From Niveispirillum sp. (lineage in GTDB: Bacteria; Pseudomonadota; Alphaproteobacteria; Azospirillales; Azospirillaceae): 53,213 nt of DNA. The translations under genes were made by a program, and so were the position numbers. This document shows, one piece after another, positions 1 to 9,644 of this stretch (positions are counted from its first letter, which is position 1; the number at the start of each line of letters is the position of its first letter). The notes beneath the pieces are model-generated. The model had not been told where the DNA came from and ran no database searches. It saw nothing but the letters and a program-made list of their open reading frames with translations. Where the stretch lies: assembly GCF_017996735.1 (NCBI RefSeq), contig NZ_JAGOGJ010000039.1, positions 1 through 53,213 on the forward strand. The letters are read 5' to 3'.

Positions 1-47
1 ACTTGGCCCGGCTCTTGCTTAAAGGTTCCTGGTTGGAAATTCCAAGA

Positions 48-3000
48 ATGAAAGAGCCAGACATGGTTGCGATCGGTTCCTACAGCTCCATCAGCGAAAT
101 CCCCCCGCGGACGATGGCCTCGCTGACAGCCGAACAGATCCGCTCTTTCTCGCTGGACCAGATCGGCGAACTGTCCAAGGCGCAGGTCGGTGCCATATCG
201 GTGAAGCAGATCCATGGCCTGACCGCCACACAGATCGGCGCCCTGTCGTCTACCCAGATCGGCTTCACCGCCGCACAATTGGCGGCCCTCAGCGACAACC
301 AGTTCAACGCGCTGGAAGCGGAGGATTTCTCCGCCATGTCGCTCAGCCAGATCCGCGGGATGACGCCCCGGGAAGTGTCGCTTCTGACCTCGGAAAAAAT
401 TGCAGCCCTGTCGACGGAACAGGTCGCCGCCTTCACGGCACCGCAGTTGAAGGCCCTTTCCAACAACCAGATGACATGGTTCAGCGACAGCCAGATCGGC
501 GGCATGACGGCCGCGCAATTGGCCGCCCTCTCCCCCTCGCAGCTCAACAGCCTCAGCGCGGATCAGGTGGCCGCCATTGCCCCCAGCAAGCTGAAGAGCC
601 TGACGGTCACGCAGATCAAATCGGTCAGCAATGAATTCCTGGCCAAGTTCTCCACGGCACAGATCGCCGCCCTGAGCCCGACACAGGTCAAGAGCCTGAC
701 CACCACCCAATTGAACGCCCTGCCGTCGGCACAATGGTCCGGCCTCAGCGCGTCGCAGATCGGCAGCCTGACACCGGCGCAGATCAAGGGGATCAACCCC
801 TCGATCATCGGTGACATGCTGTCCACCCAGTTAAAGGGATTGACGACGTCGCAGATCGCCTCCCTGACCTCGGACCAGTTCAACCGGCTGTCGGGTGAGC
901 AGGTGGGCGACTTTTCCGTCACCCAGATCAAGGGCATGACCCAGGCACAGGTCGCCGGCATGACGGACGGCCAGTTGGCGTCGCTGTCGCCCGCCCAGCT
1001 TTCCGGCTTCACGGCAACGCAGGTAAAGTGGTTCTCCACCAGCAAATTGTCGAGCCTGACGCCGGACCAGGTGAAGGGTTTCAACGCCACCCAGATCTCA
1101 GCGCTGAGCAATGAGCAGTTCGCCGGCCTGAACGGGGATCAGATCGCGGCGCTGACCCCGGCGCAGCTCGCCAACCTGTCGGCGGGCAAGGTCGCCACCC
1201 TAACGGATGAGAAACTGGCCGCGCTGACCACGACACAGCTCAACGGTCTGACCGCCAACCAGATCCGGGCCTTCACCGTCACCCAGATGGCGCAATTGTC
1301 GGATGAGCAGTTCGCCGGCCTGGGCAAGGCGCAACTGACCGCCCTGACCGCCACGCAGATCAAGGCGCTGCCCGATGGCCATCTGGCCGGCCTGACCGTG
1401 ACACAGATGACGGCCCTGACCGCCGGGCAGGTGGGCGCCTTGACCCCCGACCAGATCTCCGGCCTGGACACGTCGTTGATCGCCACGCTCAGCCCGGAAC
1501 AACTGCGCGCCCTGTCCGCCACGCAGGTCAACAGCCTGCTCAACGAGCAGGTCGCCGCCCTGTCCGCGAAGCAGGTCGCCGCGTTCAGCCCGGCGCAGGT
1601 CAAGGGCCTGTCGGCCGAGCGGCTCAACGACCTTGCCGCCACGCAACTGGAGGCGCTGACGGTGGCACAGTTGGCGACCCTGGGGGCCGGACAGATCGGC
1701 GCATTGCGCCCCGAACAGCTTGAAAGCCTGACCGCAACACAGTTGCGCAATCTCACCGCGGCCCAGGTCGGCGCGATCACGCCCGAACAATTGTCCTCCA
1801 TGGGCACGGGCCTGTTCGAGAACCTGTCGGCGGCCCAGATGAAGGGCATCACGGCCACACAGACCTCCACCCTCAATCAAACGCAGATCGCAGCCCTGAG
1901 CCGTACACAGTTGGCCGGCCTGTCGCCCACGGCGCTGGGGGGGCTGACCAACGCGCAACTGTCCTGGCTGACGGGGGATCAGTTGGTCGGCCTGACTTCC
2001 CAGCAGATGGCGTCCCTCAATGACGGGCAGATTTCAGGCCTAGCGCCCGAACATATCTCGCAACTGACCAACGACCAGATCCGGAGCTTGTCGGCAACGG
2101 CACTGGCCGCCCTGACGCCGGATCAGTTGGCCTCCCTGACGGCCGATCAGGTCGCTATTATGAGTGCCACGCAGGTGAAGGGCCTGTCGGACGATCAGAT
2201 CGGCATGCTGTCGGTGGCGCAGGTGGCGGGCCTGACGCCGGGTAATATCGGCGCCCTGTCGGTCACCCAGATCAATGCCTTGACGGGCGAACAGATCGCC
2301 AGCCTGTCGGCCAGCCAGATCAAGGGCCTGACCGCCACCCAGATCGGCGTCCTGCAGGCGGAAGAAATTTCCGCCCTCAGCCCGGAACAGATTGCCCAGC
2401 TTGCACCCACCCAGGTGAAAGGCCTGTCGACCGATCAGATATCCCTGCTGACCGGCAACCAGATCTCGCAACTGACCGGCAACCAACTGGCCGCCCTGTC
2501 GGCCACGCAGTTGAACGCCCTGAATGGCGAGCAACTGGCCGCCTTGTCCGTCGAACAACTGGCGGCGCTGTCCGGCACGCAGGTCGGCAGCCTGTCCAGT
2601 GAGCGGATCACCCAGTTGACGGCCCAACAGATCGCCACCCTGTCGCCCGCCCAGGTGAAGACCCTGACCGTGGCACAGTTGAACAGCCTGGAGGAACAGC
2701 AGGTGCGGGCGTTGACGCCGGAGCAGCTTGCCGTCCTGACCCCGACCCAGCTCACGGGGGCCGGCACCCTGTTCTTCGCCGAAATGTCCGGGGAACAGTT
2801 CGCCAGCCTCTCCCCGGCCCAGATCGGCGGCCTTACGTCGGACCAGTTGAATTCGCTGAGCGACGAGCGTTTCAAGGAAATCACGCCGGATCAGCTTTCG
2901 GGGCTGACCGCCACCCAGGTCGGCGGTCTCAGCCTCAGCCGCGTCGCCATGCTTGGCGGGGATCAGTTCGGCAGCCTGTCCGTGGCCCAGCTCCGGGGTC

Positions 3001-5132
3001 TGAAACCGGAACAGGTGGCCGCCCTTCCCAGCGGCAGCCTCAATCAACTCAGCGTCCGGCAGTTCACCGAACTGTCGCCCGCCATCATCGCCGGACTGAC
3101 GACCGACCAGATCTCCCATCTGCCGGACGAGTTGCTGACCGGCATGACGGCCGGGCAGATCGGAAGCCTGACGGCCGATCAGTTGAACCTGCTGACGCCG
3201 GATCGTCTGGCCAGCTTCACCCCCACCCAGATCGCCGGCCTGACCAAGGCCCAGGTGCAGGTGCTGAGCCCGCAGCAGCTTAACGCCCTGTCCGGCGCGC
3301 AGATCGCGACCATCCCGACCACGTCCCTGTCCGGTCTGTCGGAAAGCCAGGTCAGCGCCCTGACCGACGATCAGGTGGCCCACCTGACGGTGGCGCAATT
3401 GTCCAGCTTCAGCACCGCCCAGATGGCGGCGTTGCGCCCCGAGCATGTCGCGGCCCTGACCAATGCCCAGATACAGGCGCTGACCCCGGCCCAGTTCGCC
3501 GCCATCGACCCGGTCAGCATCCCCATGCTGCGGCTGGAACAGCTCAATATCGTCTCCACGGCCCAGATCGCGGCCCTGTCGGCGGCACAGATCGGCGTTC
3601 TGTCCGATTATCATGCCGAAGCCCTGACCCCGGCGCAGATCGCCGCGATCAGCACCACCGGCGCTGCCGGCCTGCGGTCCGGGCAACTGGCCATGATGAC
3701 GCAGTCACAGTTCCAGTCATTGTCCGCAGCACAGTTGCGCGCCATCGGGCCATCGCAGCTCGCGGCCCTGCATGCCAACCATGTCGACTATCTGACCACC
3801 ACACAGATGACGGGCCTGACGGCGGCGCACCTGAACGCGTTCAGCAACGAGCATATCGGCAACCTGACAAGCAGCCAGATCGCAGCCATTCAGCCGAGCG
3901 TCGTCGCCGGCCTTTCTTCCGGTCTGCTGAACATGTTCAGCGACCAGCAGATCCGGGCGTTGACCACGGCCCAGATCGCGGCGCTGACCCCCACCCAGAT
4001 GGGATCGCTGGACGCATCCAAGTTCGAAGCCATCGTCAGCGGCAGCGTCGCGTCACTGAGCGCCAGCCAGATCGGCACCCTGTCGGCGGCACAGCTTCAG
4101 GCGCTGACCACCACCGACATCGCCGGATTGACCAGCACGCAGCTTGCGGGCCTGACCGCCACGCAGGCCGGCTATCTGACGGCGGGCATGCTGGGCGCGA
4201 TTTCCACCACCCAGATCCAGGGCCTGTCGGCCGGCTTCATCGGGGGGCTGTCGAGCCTCCAGGTCAATGGCCTGAACGGCACGCAACTGTCGGCCCTGTC
4301 CACGACCCAGTTCGCGGCCATGACAACCACCCAGATCGCGGCCCTGACAACCACCCAACTGAGCGCCCTGAGCCCCAGCCGCCTCAACGGCCTGAGCGCC
4401 ACGCAGGAGGCGGCCTTGTCGGCGACGCAGTTCGCCAGCCTGTCGACCACCCAGTTGGCGGGCCTGGATGCCGGGTTCATGAGCCACCTGAACGCGACCC
4501 AGTTAAGCGCCCTGCTGCCCTCGCAATTGCAGGTGATCACGCCCGAGGCGCTGGCCGGCGCGCCGGCCACGGCGCTGTCGGGGCTGGGCACCGGACATAT
4601 GAACGCCCTTTCGGCACAACAGGTGAACGGTCTGGGCACCGCGCAGATACAGTCCCTGACCACCACCCAGATCCAGGATCTGACGACCACGGCCATTGCG
4701 GGCATGACCGGCACCCAGCTTTCAGCCCTGCTGCGGGTGCAGTTGCGGGCGCTCAGCAGCCAGCAGGTCGCGGCCCTGTCGCCGTCCCAGGTGAGCGGCA
4801 TGTCGACGACCCAGATCGCCAATCTGGCGGGGTCGCAGCTCCAGTCGCTGACCAGCACGCAGTTCGCGCAATTGTCGGCCACCCAGATCGGCGCGCTCAG
4901 CACCACGCAGTTCGCCAACCTCACCCCGACCCAGGTCGGGCAGTTGAGCGCGGTACAGCTCACGGGCATGAAGGTCGAGCAGATCGGCGTCCTTAGCGCC
5001 GGTCAGATCGCCGCCATCACCCCCTACCAGTTCCATTCCATGACGGAAGTGCAGCTTCGTTCCTTCACGGGGCCGCAACTGGCAGGCATGACCACCGAAC
5101 AGCAGGACGCGATCGCGTCCGCGCTGGCCTGA
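48..5132 (+). CDS. Giant octapeptide-repeat protein, function unknown
   Basis: The protein is about 1694 residues from the ATG at 48. After roughly 25 non-repetitive residues it is built entirely of an eight-residue unit, [LFMI]-[ST]-x-x-Q-[ILVF]-x-[AGS], and it stops six residues after the last unit. I see no signal peptide, transmembrane segment, cysteine, catalytic motif or C-terminal sorting domain. The start is uncertain: ATG 48 has a weak GGAA upstream, ATG 63 is also possible, and the frame is open to the window edge, so the gene could begin further left. Units such as LTPEQ[IV] look like short helices with a Ser/Thr N-cap, so a helical solenoid is conceivable, but this is only inference. 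Similar Gln-rich octapeptide proteins are, as far as I recall, annotated only as hypothetical. A structural, adhesive or surface role cannot be told from sequence. Confidence 0.85.
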   Translation: MKEPDMVAIGSYSSISEIPPRTMASLTAEQIRSFSLDQIGELSKAQVGAISVKQIHGLTATQIGALSSTQIGFTAAQLAALSDNQFNALEAEDFSAMSLSQIRGMTPREVSLLTSEKIAALSTEQVAAFTAPQLKALSNNQMTWFSDSQIGGMTAAQLAALSPSQLNSLSADQVAAIAPSKLKSLTVTQIKSVSNEFLAKFSTAQIAALSPTQVKSLTTTQLNALPSAQWSGLSASQIGSLTPAQIKGINPSIIGDMLSTQLKGLTTSQIASLTSDQFNRLSGEQVGDFSVTQIKGMTQAQVAGMTDGQLASLSPAQLSGFTATQVKWFSTSKLSSLTPDQVKGFNATQISALSNEQFAGLNGDQIAALTPAQLANLSAGKVATLTDEKLAALTTTQLNGLTANQIRAFTVTQMAQLSDEQFAGLGKAQLTALTATQIKALPDGHLAGLTVTQMTALTAGQVGALTPDQISGLDTSLIATLSPEQLRALSATQVNSLLNEQVAALSAKQVAAFSPAQVKGLSAERLNDLAATQLEALTVAQLATLGAGQIGALRPEQLESLTATQLRNLTAAQVGAITPEQLSSMGTGLFENLSAAQMKGITATQTSTLNQTQIAALSRTQLAGLSPTALGGLTNAQLSWLTGDQLVGLTSQQMASLNDGQISGLAPEHISQLTNDQIRSLSATALAALTPDQLASLTADQVAIMSATQVKGLSDDQIGMLSVAQVAGLTPGNIGALSVTQINALTGEQIASLSASQIKGLTATQIGVLQAEEISALSPEQIAQLAPTQVKGLSTDQISLLTGNQISQLTGNQLAALSATQLNALNGEQLAALSVEQLAALSGTQVGSLSSERITQLTAQQIATLSPAQVKTLTVAQLNSLEEQQVRALTPEQLAVLTPTQLTGAGTLFFAEMSGEQFASLSPAQIGGLTSDQLNSLSDERFKEITPDQLSGLTATQVGGLSLSRVAMLGGDQFGSLSVAQLRGLKPEQVAALPSGSLNQLSVRQFTELSPAIIAGLTTDQISHLPDELLTGMTAGQIGSLTADQLNLLTPDRLASFTPTQIAGLTKAQVQVLSPQQLNALSGAQIATIPTTSLSGLSESQVSALTDDQVAHLTVAQLSSFSTAQMAALRPEHVAALTNAQIQALTPAQFAAIDPVSIPMLRLEQLNIVSTAQIAALSAAQIGVLSDYHAEALTPAQIAAISTTGAAGLRSGQLAMMTQSQFQSLSAAQLRAIGPSQLAALHANHVDYLTTTQMTGLTAAHLNAFSNEHIGNLTSSQIAAIQPSVVAGLSSGLLNMFSDQQIRALTTAQIAALTPTQMGSLDASKFEAIVSGSVASLSASQIGTLSAAQLQALTTTDIAGLTSTQLAGLTATQAGYLTAGMLGAISTTQIQGLSAGFIGGLSSLQVNGLNGTQLSALSTTQFAAMTTTQIAALTTTQLSALSPSRLNGLSATQEAALSATQFASLSTTQLAGLDAGFMSHLNATQLSALLPSQLQVITPEALAGAPATALSGLGTGHMNALSAQQVNGLGTAQIQSLTTTQIQDLTTTAIAGMTGTQLSALLRVQLRALSSQQVAALSPSQVSGMSTTQIANLAGSQLQSLTSTQFAQLSATQIGALSTTQFANLTPTQVGQLSAVQLTGMKVEQIGVLSAGQIAAITPYQFHSMTEVQLRSFTGPQLAGMTTEQQDAIASALA
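123..5111 (+). repeat. About 208 tandem 24-bp coding repeats (octapeptide units)
   Basis: Reading the translation in blocks of eight gives about 207 units of exactly eight residues and one of seven (LSSTQIG, bases 243-263). The arithmetic closes exactly on the six-residue tail. Position 5 is Gln in most units. Positions 1 and 6 are hydrophobic, position 2 is Ser or Thr, and position 8 is small. The DNA copies are strongly diverged, so this is an old array kept in register by selection, not a recent slippage product. Confidence 0.9.
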
Positions 5133-5202
5133 CCCAGCCCCTTTGGGGAGCGACATGACGACACCTTGATAAAGGACGGGGCGCCGGTTAAACCCGGTAT
5201 TG

Positions 5203-6300
5203 ATGGTTACCCCCCTGCCCCCGCTGGCGGTCATACCGCCTGATATCGCCTGCCTCACGGATTACGAACCGGTGGCGCGGGACAGGATGTCGCCCGCCTG
5301 CTGGGCTTATTTCGCGGGCGGGGCCGGCGATGAATGGACCCTGCGGGAGAATGTGGCCGCCTTCACCCGTTACCCCCTTCGGCCACGCGTGCTGCGTGAC
5401 CTGGGCGGCGGCGGCACAGCGATCAGCCTCTTTGGGACAAGATTGGCGGCCCCCATCCTGCTGGCGCCCGTCGCCTTCCAGAAGCTGCTGAACCCGGATG
5501 GCGAACTGGCCACGGTCGTGGCGGCGGGTGCGATGGATACGGCCATGGTGGTCAGCACCCAGGCCAGCGTGCGGCTGGAGGATATCGCCGCCCATGCCCA
5601 GGCGCCGCTATGGTTCCAGCTTTACATACAGCCCGACCGCGACTTCACGGCCGATCTGGTGCGCCGGGCGGAAGCAGCAGGATACAAGGCGCTGGTGGTA
5701 ACGGTGGATGCGCCCGTCAATGGCGCCCGCAACCGGGAACAGCGGGCGGGGTTCGCCCTGCCGCCGGGTATCGGGCCCGTCAATCTGGCCGGCATGCGCC
5801 CGCCACCGCCATCCCCGCGCGGATCGCTGCTGTTCGGCACGCCCTTGCTGGATCTGGCCCCCACCTGGGCGGACCTGGAATGGCTGCGCGGCCTGACCCG
5901 CCTGCCCATCATCCTGAAGGGCATCACCGACCCCGCCGACGCGGGCCGGTGCGTGGCGGCCGGGATGGACGGGCTGATTGTTTCCAATCATGGCGGACGC
6001 ACACTGGACGGGGTGCCCGCCGGCATCGACCTGCTGCCCCCCATCGCGGACGCGGTCGGCGGGGTCATTCCCGTCCTGATGGATGGGGGCATCCGCCGGG
6101 GGGCGGACGTGGTGCGCGCCCTGGCGCTGGGGGCCAGGGCCGTCCTGATCGGACGCCCCTATATCTATGCCCTGGCGGCAGCCGGCGCCCCCGGCGTGGC
6201 CCATGTCCTGCGCATCCTGCGGGCAGAACTGGAACTGGCCATGGCGCTGACCGGTTGCCGCGACATTGCCGCCATCGATCGCTCCATCCTGATGCCCTGA
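5203..6300 (+). CDS. FMN-dependent alpha-hydroxyacid oxidase/dehydrogenase
   Basis: This is a TIM-barrel flavoprotein of the glycolate oxidase / L-lactate dehydrogenase (LldD) family, 365 residues from ATG 5203 (an in-frame TTG lies just before it). It should oxidise an L-2-hydroxyacid to the 2-oxoacid using FMN. The visible signature is complete: YFAGGAGDE near residue 37 (substrate tyrosine), QLYI, TVDAP, ILKGI (FMN lysine), the active-site SNHGGR with its catalytic His and Arg, and the C-terminal phosphate-binding MDGGIRRG and LIGRPY motifs. Length is normal for the family. The substrate (lactate, glycolate, mandelate or other) cannot be read from sequence. It stands alone between the repeat gene and the convergent copper operon. 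Confidence 0.88.
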   Translation: MVTPLPPLAVIPPDIACLTDYEPVARDRMSPACWAYFAGGAGDEWTLRENVAAFTRYPLRPRVLRDLGGGGTAISLFGTRLAAPILLAPVAFQKLLNPDGELATVVAAGAMDTAMVVSTQASVRLEDIAAHAQAPLWFQLYIQPDRDFTADLVRRAEAAGYKALVVTVDAPVNGARNREQRAGFALPPGIGPVNLAGMRPPPPSPRGSLLFGTPLLDLAPTWADLEWLRGLTRLPIILKGITDPADAGRCVAAGMDGLIVSNHGGRTLDGVPAGIDLLPPIADAVGGVIPVLMDGGIRRGADVVRALALGARAVLIGRPYIYALAAAGAPGVAHVLRILRAELELAMALTGCRDIAAIDRSILMP

Positions 6301-6334
6301 CGGGCCGGCCCCCGTCGTCACCGGGGCCGGCCCG
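6301..6334. terminator. Bidirectional hairpin between convergent genes
   Basis: A perfect 12-bp inverted repeat (CGGGCCGGCCCC and its complement) with a 10-nt loop lies directly after the oxidase stop and before the copB stop. It has no clear T tract, so terminator function is likely from position only. Confidence 0.55.
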
Positions 6335-6340
6335 CCCGGA

Positions 6341-7078
6341 TCAGAACCAGAACCGGATGCCGGTCAGCACGGACAGGACGTCGGGGTCCTCGCCATGGGT
6401 GCGGGCCAGGCTGGCGGTACCGCCCAGCTTGCGCTCCCAGTTGATGCCGACATAGGGCGCGAATTCCTTCACGATCTCGTAGCGCAGGCGCAGGCCCAGC
6501 GCGACATCGTTAAGGCCGCTCCCCACCCCCAGTTCCCGCACCCTCTGGACCGCGGCGTTGGTTTCCAGACTGGGTTGCAGGATCAGCTTCTGGGTGATCA
6601 GCAGGTCATATTCCACCTTCAGCCGGGCCGACAGGCCCCCCTCTTCACTGACGAACGCCTGGGCGGTCACCTCGAAGAAATAGGGGGCCACGCCCTTCAC
6701 GCCGACCACGCCATAGGTGGTCCGGGGTTGCGGGCGGATATCGTGACGGATACCGGCCTGCACATCCCAGAATTCCGACCATAGGCGGCTGTAGAGAAGC
6801 TGGAACTCCGCTTCCTCCACCCCTTCACCGGCCGGCTTTTCACCCTCGCTGTTGAACCATACCCTCTCCGTGTCGCCGCCGTACCAGCCCTGCGCCTCCC
6901 ATTTCAGGCTGTTGCGCCCGTCCTGCCAGCGGTTTTCCAACTGATCGACCTTGAAGGTGCCGATCAGGGGAAGATGGTCGTGGGACGGGCCGTGATCATG
7001 TTCCTGTGCCCCAGCGCCGGGGCCACCCAGCAGCAGGATGGCGGCCAGCACAGCCGCCCGCTTGCATGTCGCTTTCAT
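6341..7078 (-). CDS. copB: Copper-resistance outer-membrane protein CopB
   Basis: Predicted outer-membrane beta-barrel of the CopB family, 245 residues. The start is set at ATG 7078, giving an N-terminal signal peptide (MKATCKRAAV then a hydrophobic run ending GAGA); the frame is open further upstream but that would put about 33 charged residues before the signal. A short His-rich EHDHGPSHDH segment follows the cleavage region, then alternating strands ending in the aromatic RFWF typical of barrel proteins. Known role of the family: copper sequestration or export at the outer membrane together with CopA. It begins 11 bases after the copA stop and is surely co-transcribed with it. Confidence 0.9.
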   Translation of the reverse strand: MKATCKRAAVLAAILLLGGPGAGAQEHDHGPSHDHLPLIGTFKVDQLENRWQDGRNSLKWEAQGWYGGDTERVWFNSEGEKPAGEGVEEAEFQLLYSRLWSEFWDVQAGIRHDIRPQPRTTYGVVGVKGVAPYFFEVTAQAFVSEEGGLSARLKVEYDLLITQKLILQPSLETNAAVQRVRELGVGSGLNDVALGLRLRYEIVKEFAPYVGINWERKLGGTASLARTHGEDPDVLSVLTGIRFWF

Positions 7079-7089
7079 CGGTCGCCCCC

Positions 7090-8811
7090 TCAAAGACTGG
7101 CGGTTCGCGGCGTCACGATGAACCGCGTCATCATGCCGGAAGCCATGTGGTAGAGCAGGTGACAATGAAACGGCCATTCACCCGGTTCGTCGGCCGTCAG
7201 TTGCACCGACCGTGACTGGCCGGGCGGCACCAGCACCACATGCTTGCGGGGCATGCGGTCGGTCTGGCCATTTTCCAGTTCCATGAACATGCCGTGCAGG
7301 TGCATCGGATGCGCCATCATGGTCGTGTTCTGGAAGGTGATACGCACCCGGTCGCCGTGATTGACCCGGATAGGTTCGCCCTGGTCAAACTTCTGCCCGT
7401 TCAGGGTCCAGATGTACCGCGACATCATGCCGGTCAGTTGCACCTCGATCTCCTGCGTCGGGGGGCGCAGGTCCTTGGCCTTGGTCAGGGATTTCAGGTC
7501 GTCGTAGGACAGTGCCTTCATCCCCGGTGGCGTGGACGCGTCGGCCCAGCCCAGCGGCCGGCCCTGGCTGTCGGCGGTTCCATGGTTCATGGCACCGTGA
7601 TCCATGGCACCATGGTCCATGCCGGCCATCGTGCCATGACCCATCGCCGCATGATCCATGCCACCGCCGGCACCATGACCCATCGCCGCGTGATCCATGC
7701 CGGCATGGGCCATGCCCATATCCGCCATGGTCAGGATGGTGCGCGGACGCAAGGGGGGGATTTCACCCTCCATGCCCTCCGCCACGGCCAGGGTGGCGCG
7801 GGCATAGAAGCTGCGATCGACCGGCTCGGCCAGGAAGGTGAAAGGCTTTTCGCCTTCCGGCATGACGATGACGTCATAGGTCTCCCCCACGCCAAAGCGG
7901 AATTCATCCACCTTCACGGGCATGACATTCTGCCCGTCGGCGGCGACCACCGTCATGGCCAGTCCGGGGATGCGCACGTCGAAGATCGACATGGCGGAAC
8001 CGTTGATGATGCGCAACCGCACCCGTTCCCCCGGCTTGTACAGGGCGGTCCAGTTGTCCTTCGGCCCCTTGCCGTTGACCAGGAACTGGTACCCCGTGAC
8101 ATCCGCCAGATCCGTGGCATCCATGCGCATGTCGCCCCAATCCAGCCGGTCGCGGACGGTCGCCCCCAAACCGTCGCGTTCTGCGTCCTTGAAAAAGTCG
8201 GACAGGGTCCGCTTGCCCTTGTTGTAATAACCTTCGCTGACCTTCAGATTCCGCAACACATCCTGGGGCCGCTCCGCTGTGTGGTCGGACAGGAAGACCA
8301 CATAATCCCGATCGGCACGCACCGGTTCCCGGCCCGCCGGGTCGATGATGATGGCGCCATACATGCCCTCCTGTTCCTGGGCGGCGGAATGGCTGTGGTA
8401 CCAGTAGGTCCCCGCCTGCCGCAGTTGGAAACGGTAGGTATAGGTCTGGCCCGGCCGGATCGGTTCGAAGCCGTTGAAGCCGGGGGACCCGTCCATGACA
8501 CCTTGCAGCAGCAACCCGTGCCAATGGATGGATGTCGGCTCGTCAAGGCGGTTGGTGACATGGATCACCACCTCCTCCCCCTCGCGCCAGCGCAAGGTGG
8601 GTGCCGGCACGGTACCGCCGATGGTGGTGGCACGGGTGGTGACGCCATCGACCGTGATGCGCGTCCTTTCCACCGACAGTTCCAGCGTCTGGCCGGCGGC
8701 GGCAAAGCCGCGGCGGCCGGGAAAGACCGTGACGACACCCGCCAGCCCGGCCGTAGCGGCCAGGCGCAGGGCATCGCGGCGGGAAAGGCCGCCTGCCTGA
8801 TTGTTTTTCAT
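7090..8811 (-). CDS. copA: Copper-resistance multicopper oxidase CopA
   Basis: Periplasmic multicopper oxidase of the CopA/PcoA family, about 573 residues. A Tat signal is visible (LSRRDALR then a hydrophobic stretch). The three cupredoxin domains carry the copper ligands: HWHGLLLQG, WYHSHS, HPMHLHG and HCHLLYHMASGMM. Between domains 2 and 3 lies a Met/His-rich segment with repeated GMDHAAMGHG-type units, a known copper-binding feature of this family. The likely start is ATG 8811, preceded by GGGGGCGGAG; a GTG at 8826 that overlaps the cupredoxin stop is an alternative. It oxidises cuprous ion and binds copper in the periplasm. Gene order cupredoxin-copA-copB supports the call. Confidence 0.95.
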   Translation of the reverse strand: MKNNQAGGLSRRDALRLAATAGLAGVVTVFPGRRGFAAAGQTLELSVERTRITVDGVTTRATTIGGTVPAPTLRWREGEEVVIHVTNRLDEPTSIHWHGLLLQGVMDGSPGFNGFEPIRPGQTYTYRFQLRQAGTYWYHSHSAAQEQEGMYGAIIIDPAGREPVRADRDYVVFLSDHTAERPQDVLRNLKVSEGYYNKGKRTLSDFFKDAERDGLGATVRDRLDWGDMRMDATDLADVTGYQFLVNGKGPKDNWTALYKPGERVRLRIINGSAMSIFDVRIPGLAMTVVAADGQNVMPVKVDEFRFGVGETYDVIVMPEGEKPFTFLAEPVDRSFYARATLAVAEGMEGEIPPLRPRTILTMADMGMAHAGMDHAAMGHGAGGGMDHAAMGHGTMAGMDHGAMDHGAMNHGTADSQGRPLGWADASTPPGMKALSYDDLKSLTKAKDLRPPTQEIEVQLTGMMSRYIWTLNGQKFDQGEPIRVNHGDRVRITFQNTTMMAHPMHLHGMFMELENGQTDRMPRKHVVLVPPGQSRSVQLTADEPGEWPFHCHLLYHMASGMMTRFIVTPRTASL

Positions 8812-8822
8812 CTCCGCCCCCG

Positions 8823-9395
8823 TCACTTGGTGACGCTGATCTTGCCGACCATGCCGGCCTCGTAATGGCCGGGAACGTTGCAGGCGAATTCCAAAGACAT
8901 ATCCTGGCCGAAGGTCCAGACCAGTTCGCCCGTCTTGCCCGGCTCCACCAGGACGCTGTTGGCGTCATCATGATCCATATGGCCCATCCCCATCGCGGAA
9001 TGATCCATGTTGGCCATGTCCTTGTTGAGACCCGTGGGGGTCAGCATGCCGTGATCGACCATCATCGCCATCATCTTCTGATGCTCGGCGTGGCTGGCGG
9101 CGGTGCCGATATTGAACTCGTGCAGGAACTCTCCCTTGTTCACGATGACGAAGCGGACGGTCTCCCCGGCCTTCACGGTCAGATTTTCCTGACTGAAGAA
9201 ATTATCGCCCAGTTCGATCTGGACGGTACGCGTGGCAGCGGAGGCCTTGCCCGGCTTTCCCGTCGCGGCGGGAGTGTCGTGGCTATGGCCGTGATGGTCA
9301 TGGGCCGCCTGTGCCCAGGCTGCCCCTTGGGAAAGGGTGAGACTGAAACCGGCGACAAGGGCGGCGGCGAAGACGTTGCGGATCGTGGCATTCAT
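8823..9395 (-). CDS. Periplasmic cupredoxin-domain copper protein
   Basis: A 190-residue plastocyanin-like protein with a signal peptide (MNATIRNVFAAAL to AWAQA). Type I copper ligands are visible: the His of EFLHEFN and the Cys/His/Met of FACNVPGHYEAGM. A His-rich stretch (HDHHGHSHD) follows the signal and a Met/His-rich insert (MDHSAMGMGHMDH) sits before the last strands. The start at 9395 is chosen for the signal peptide and the AGGA eight bases upstream. It overlaps or abuts copA, so it is probably a copper chaperone or electron carrier of the same operon. Confidence 0.88.
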   Translation of the reverse strand: MNATIRNVFAAALVAGFSLTLSQGAAWAQAAHDHHGHSHDTPAATGKPGKASAATRTVQIELGDNFFSQENLTVKAGETVRFVIVNKGEFLHEFNIGTAASHAEHQKMMAMMVDHGMLTPTGLNKDMANMDHSAMGMGHMDHDDANSVLVEPGKTGELVWTFGQDMSLEFACNVPGHYEAGMVGKISVTK

Positions 9396-9614
9396 GATCT
9401 TTATCCTGTGGATCGGGCTGTCGCCCGGCGGGCGCGACGGCGTGGTCGCGGGTCGGCCCGGAATCTGGGAATGGTGATCGTCCACACCCCCGCAGGCGAT
9501 GACGATGGCGACCAGGGTATCGGCGGCCGAACGGCGCCGATCTGGTGCACAAGGTTTCAGGGCGGGGATGGGCAATACCGTGTTGGCGCGTCCCAAATCA
9601 TGCGGACGCGCAAA

Positions 9615-9643
9615 GCCGGCCCCGCGACAGGGCGCGGGCCGGC
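9615..9643 (-). terminator. GC-rich hairpin after the small His-rich gene
   Basis: GCCGGCCC(C)GCG pairs with CGCGGGCCGGC (one bulge) immediately after the minus-strand stop at 9645; TTTG follows on that strand. It is a weak terminator or attenuator between the small gene and the cupredoxin gene, which are 249 bases apart. Confidence 0.4.
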
Positions 9644-9644
9644 C

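Noticed and set aside
2040..3686. Long open frames on the minus strand inside the octapeptide gene (up to about 548 codons)
   Set aside because: The 24-base periodicity keeps antisense frames free of stops. Their translations are low-complexity images of the repeat and have no motif or ribosome site.
123..5111. CRISPR-like regular 24-bp repetition
   Set aside because: The units are contiguous codons with no spacers, and the reading frame is maintained throughout.
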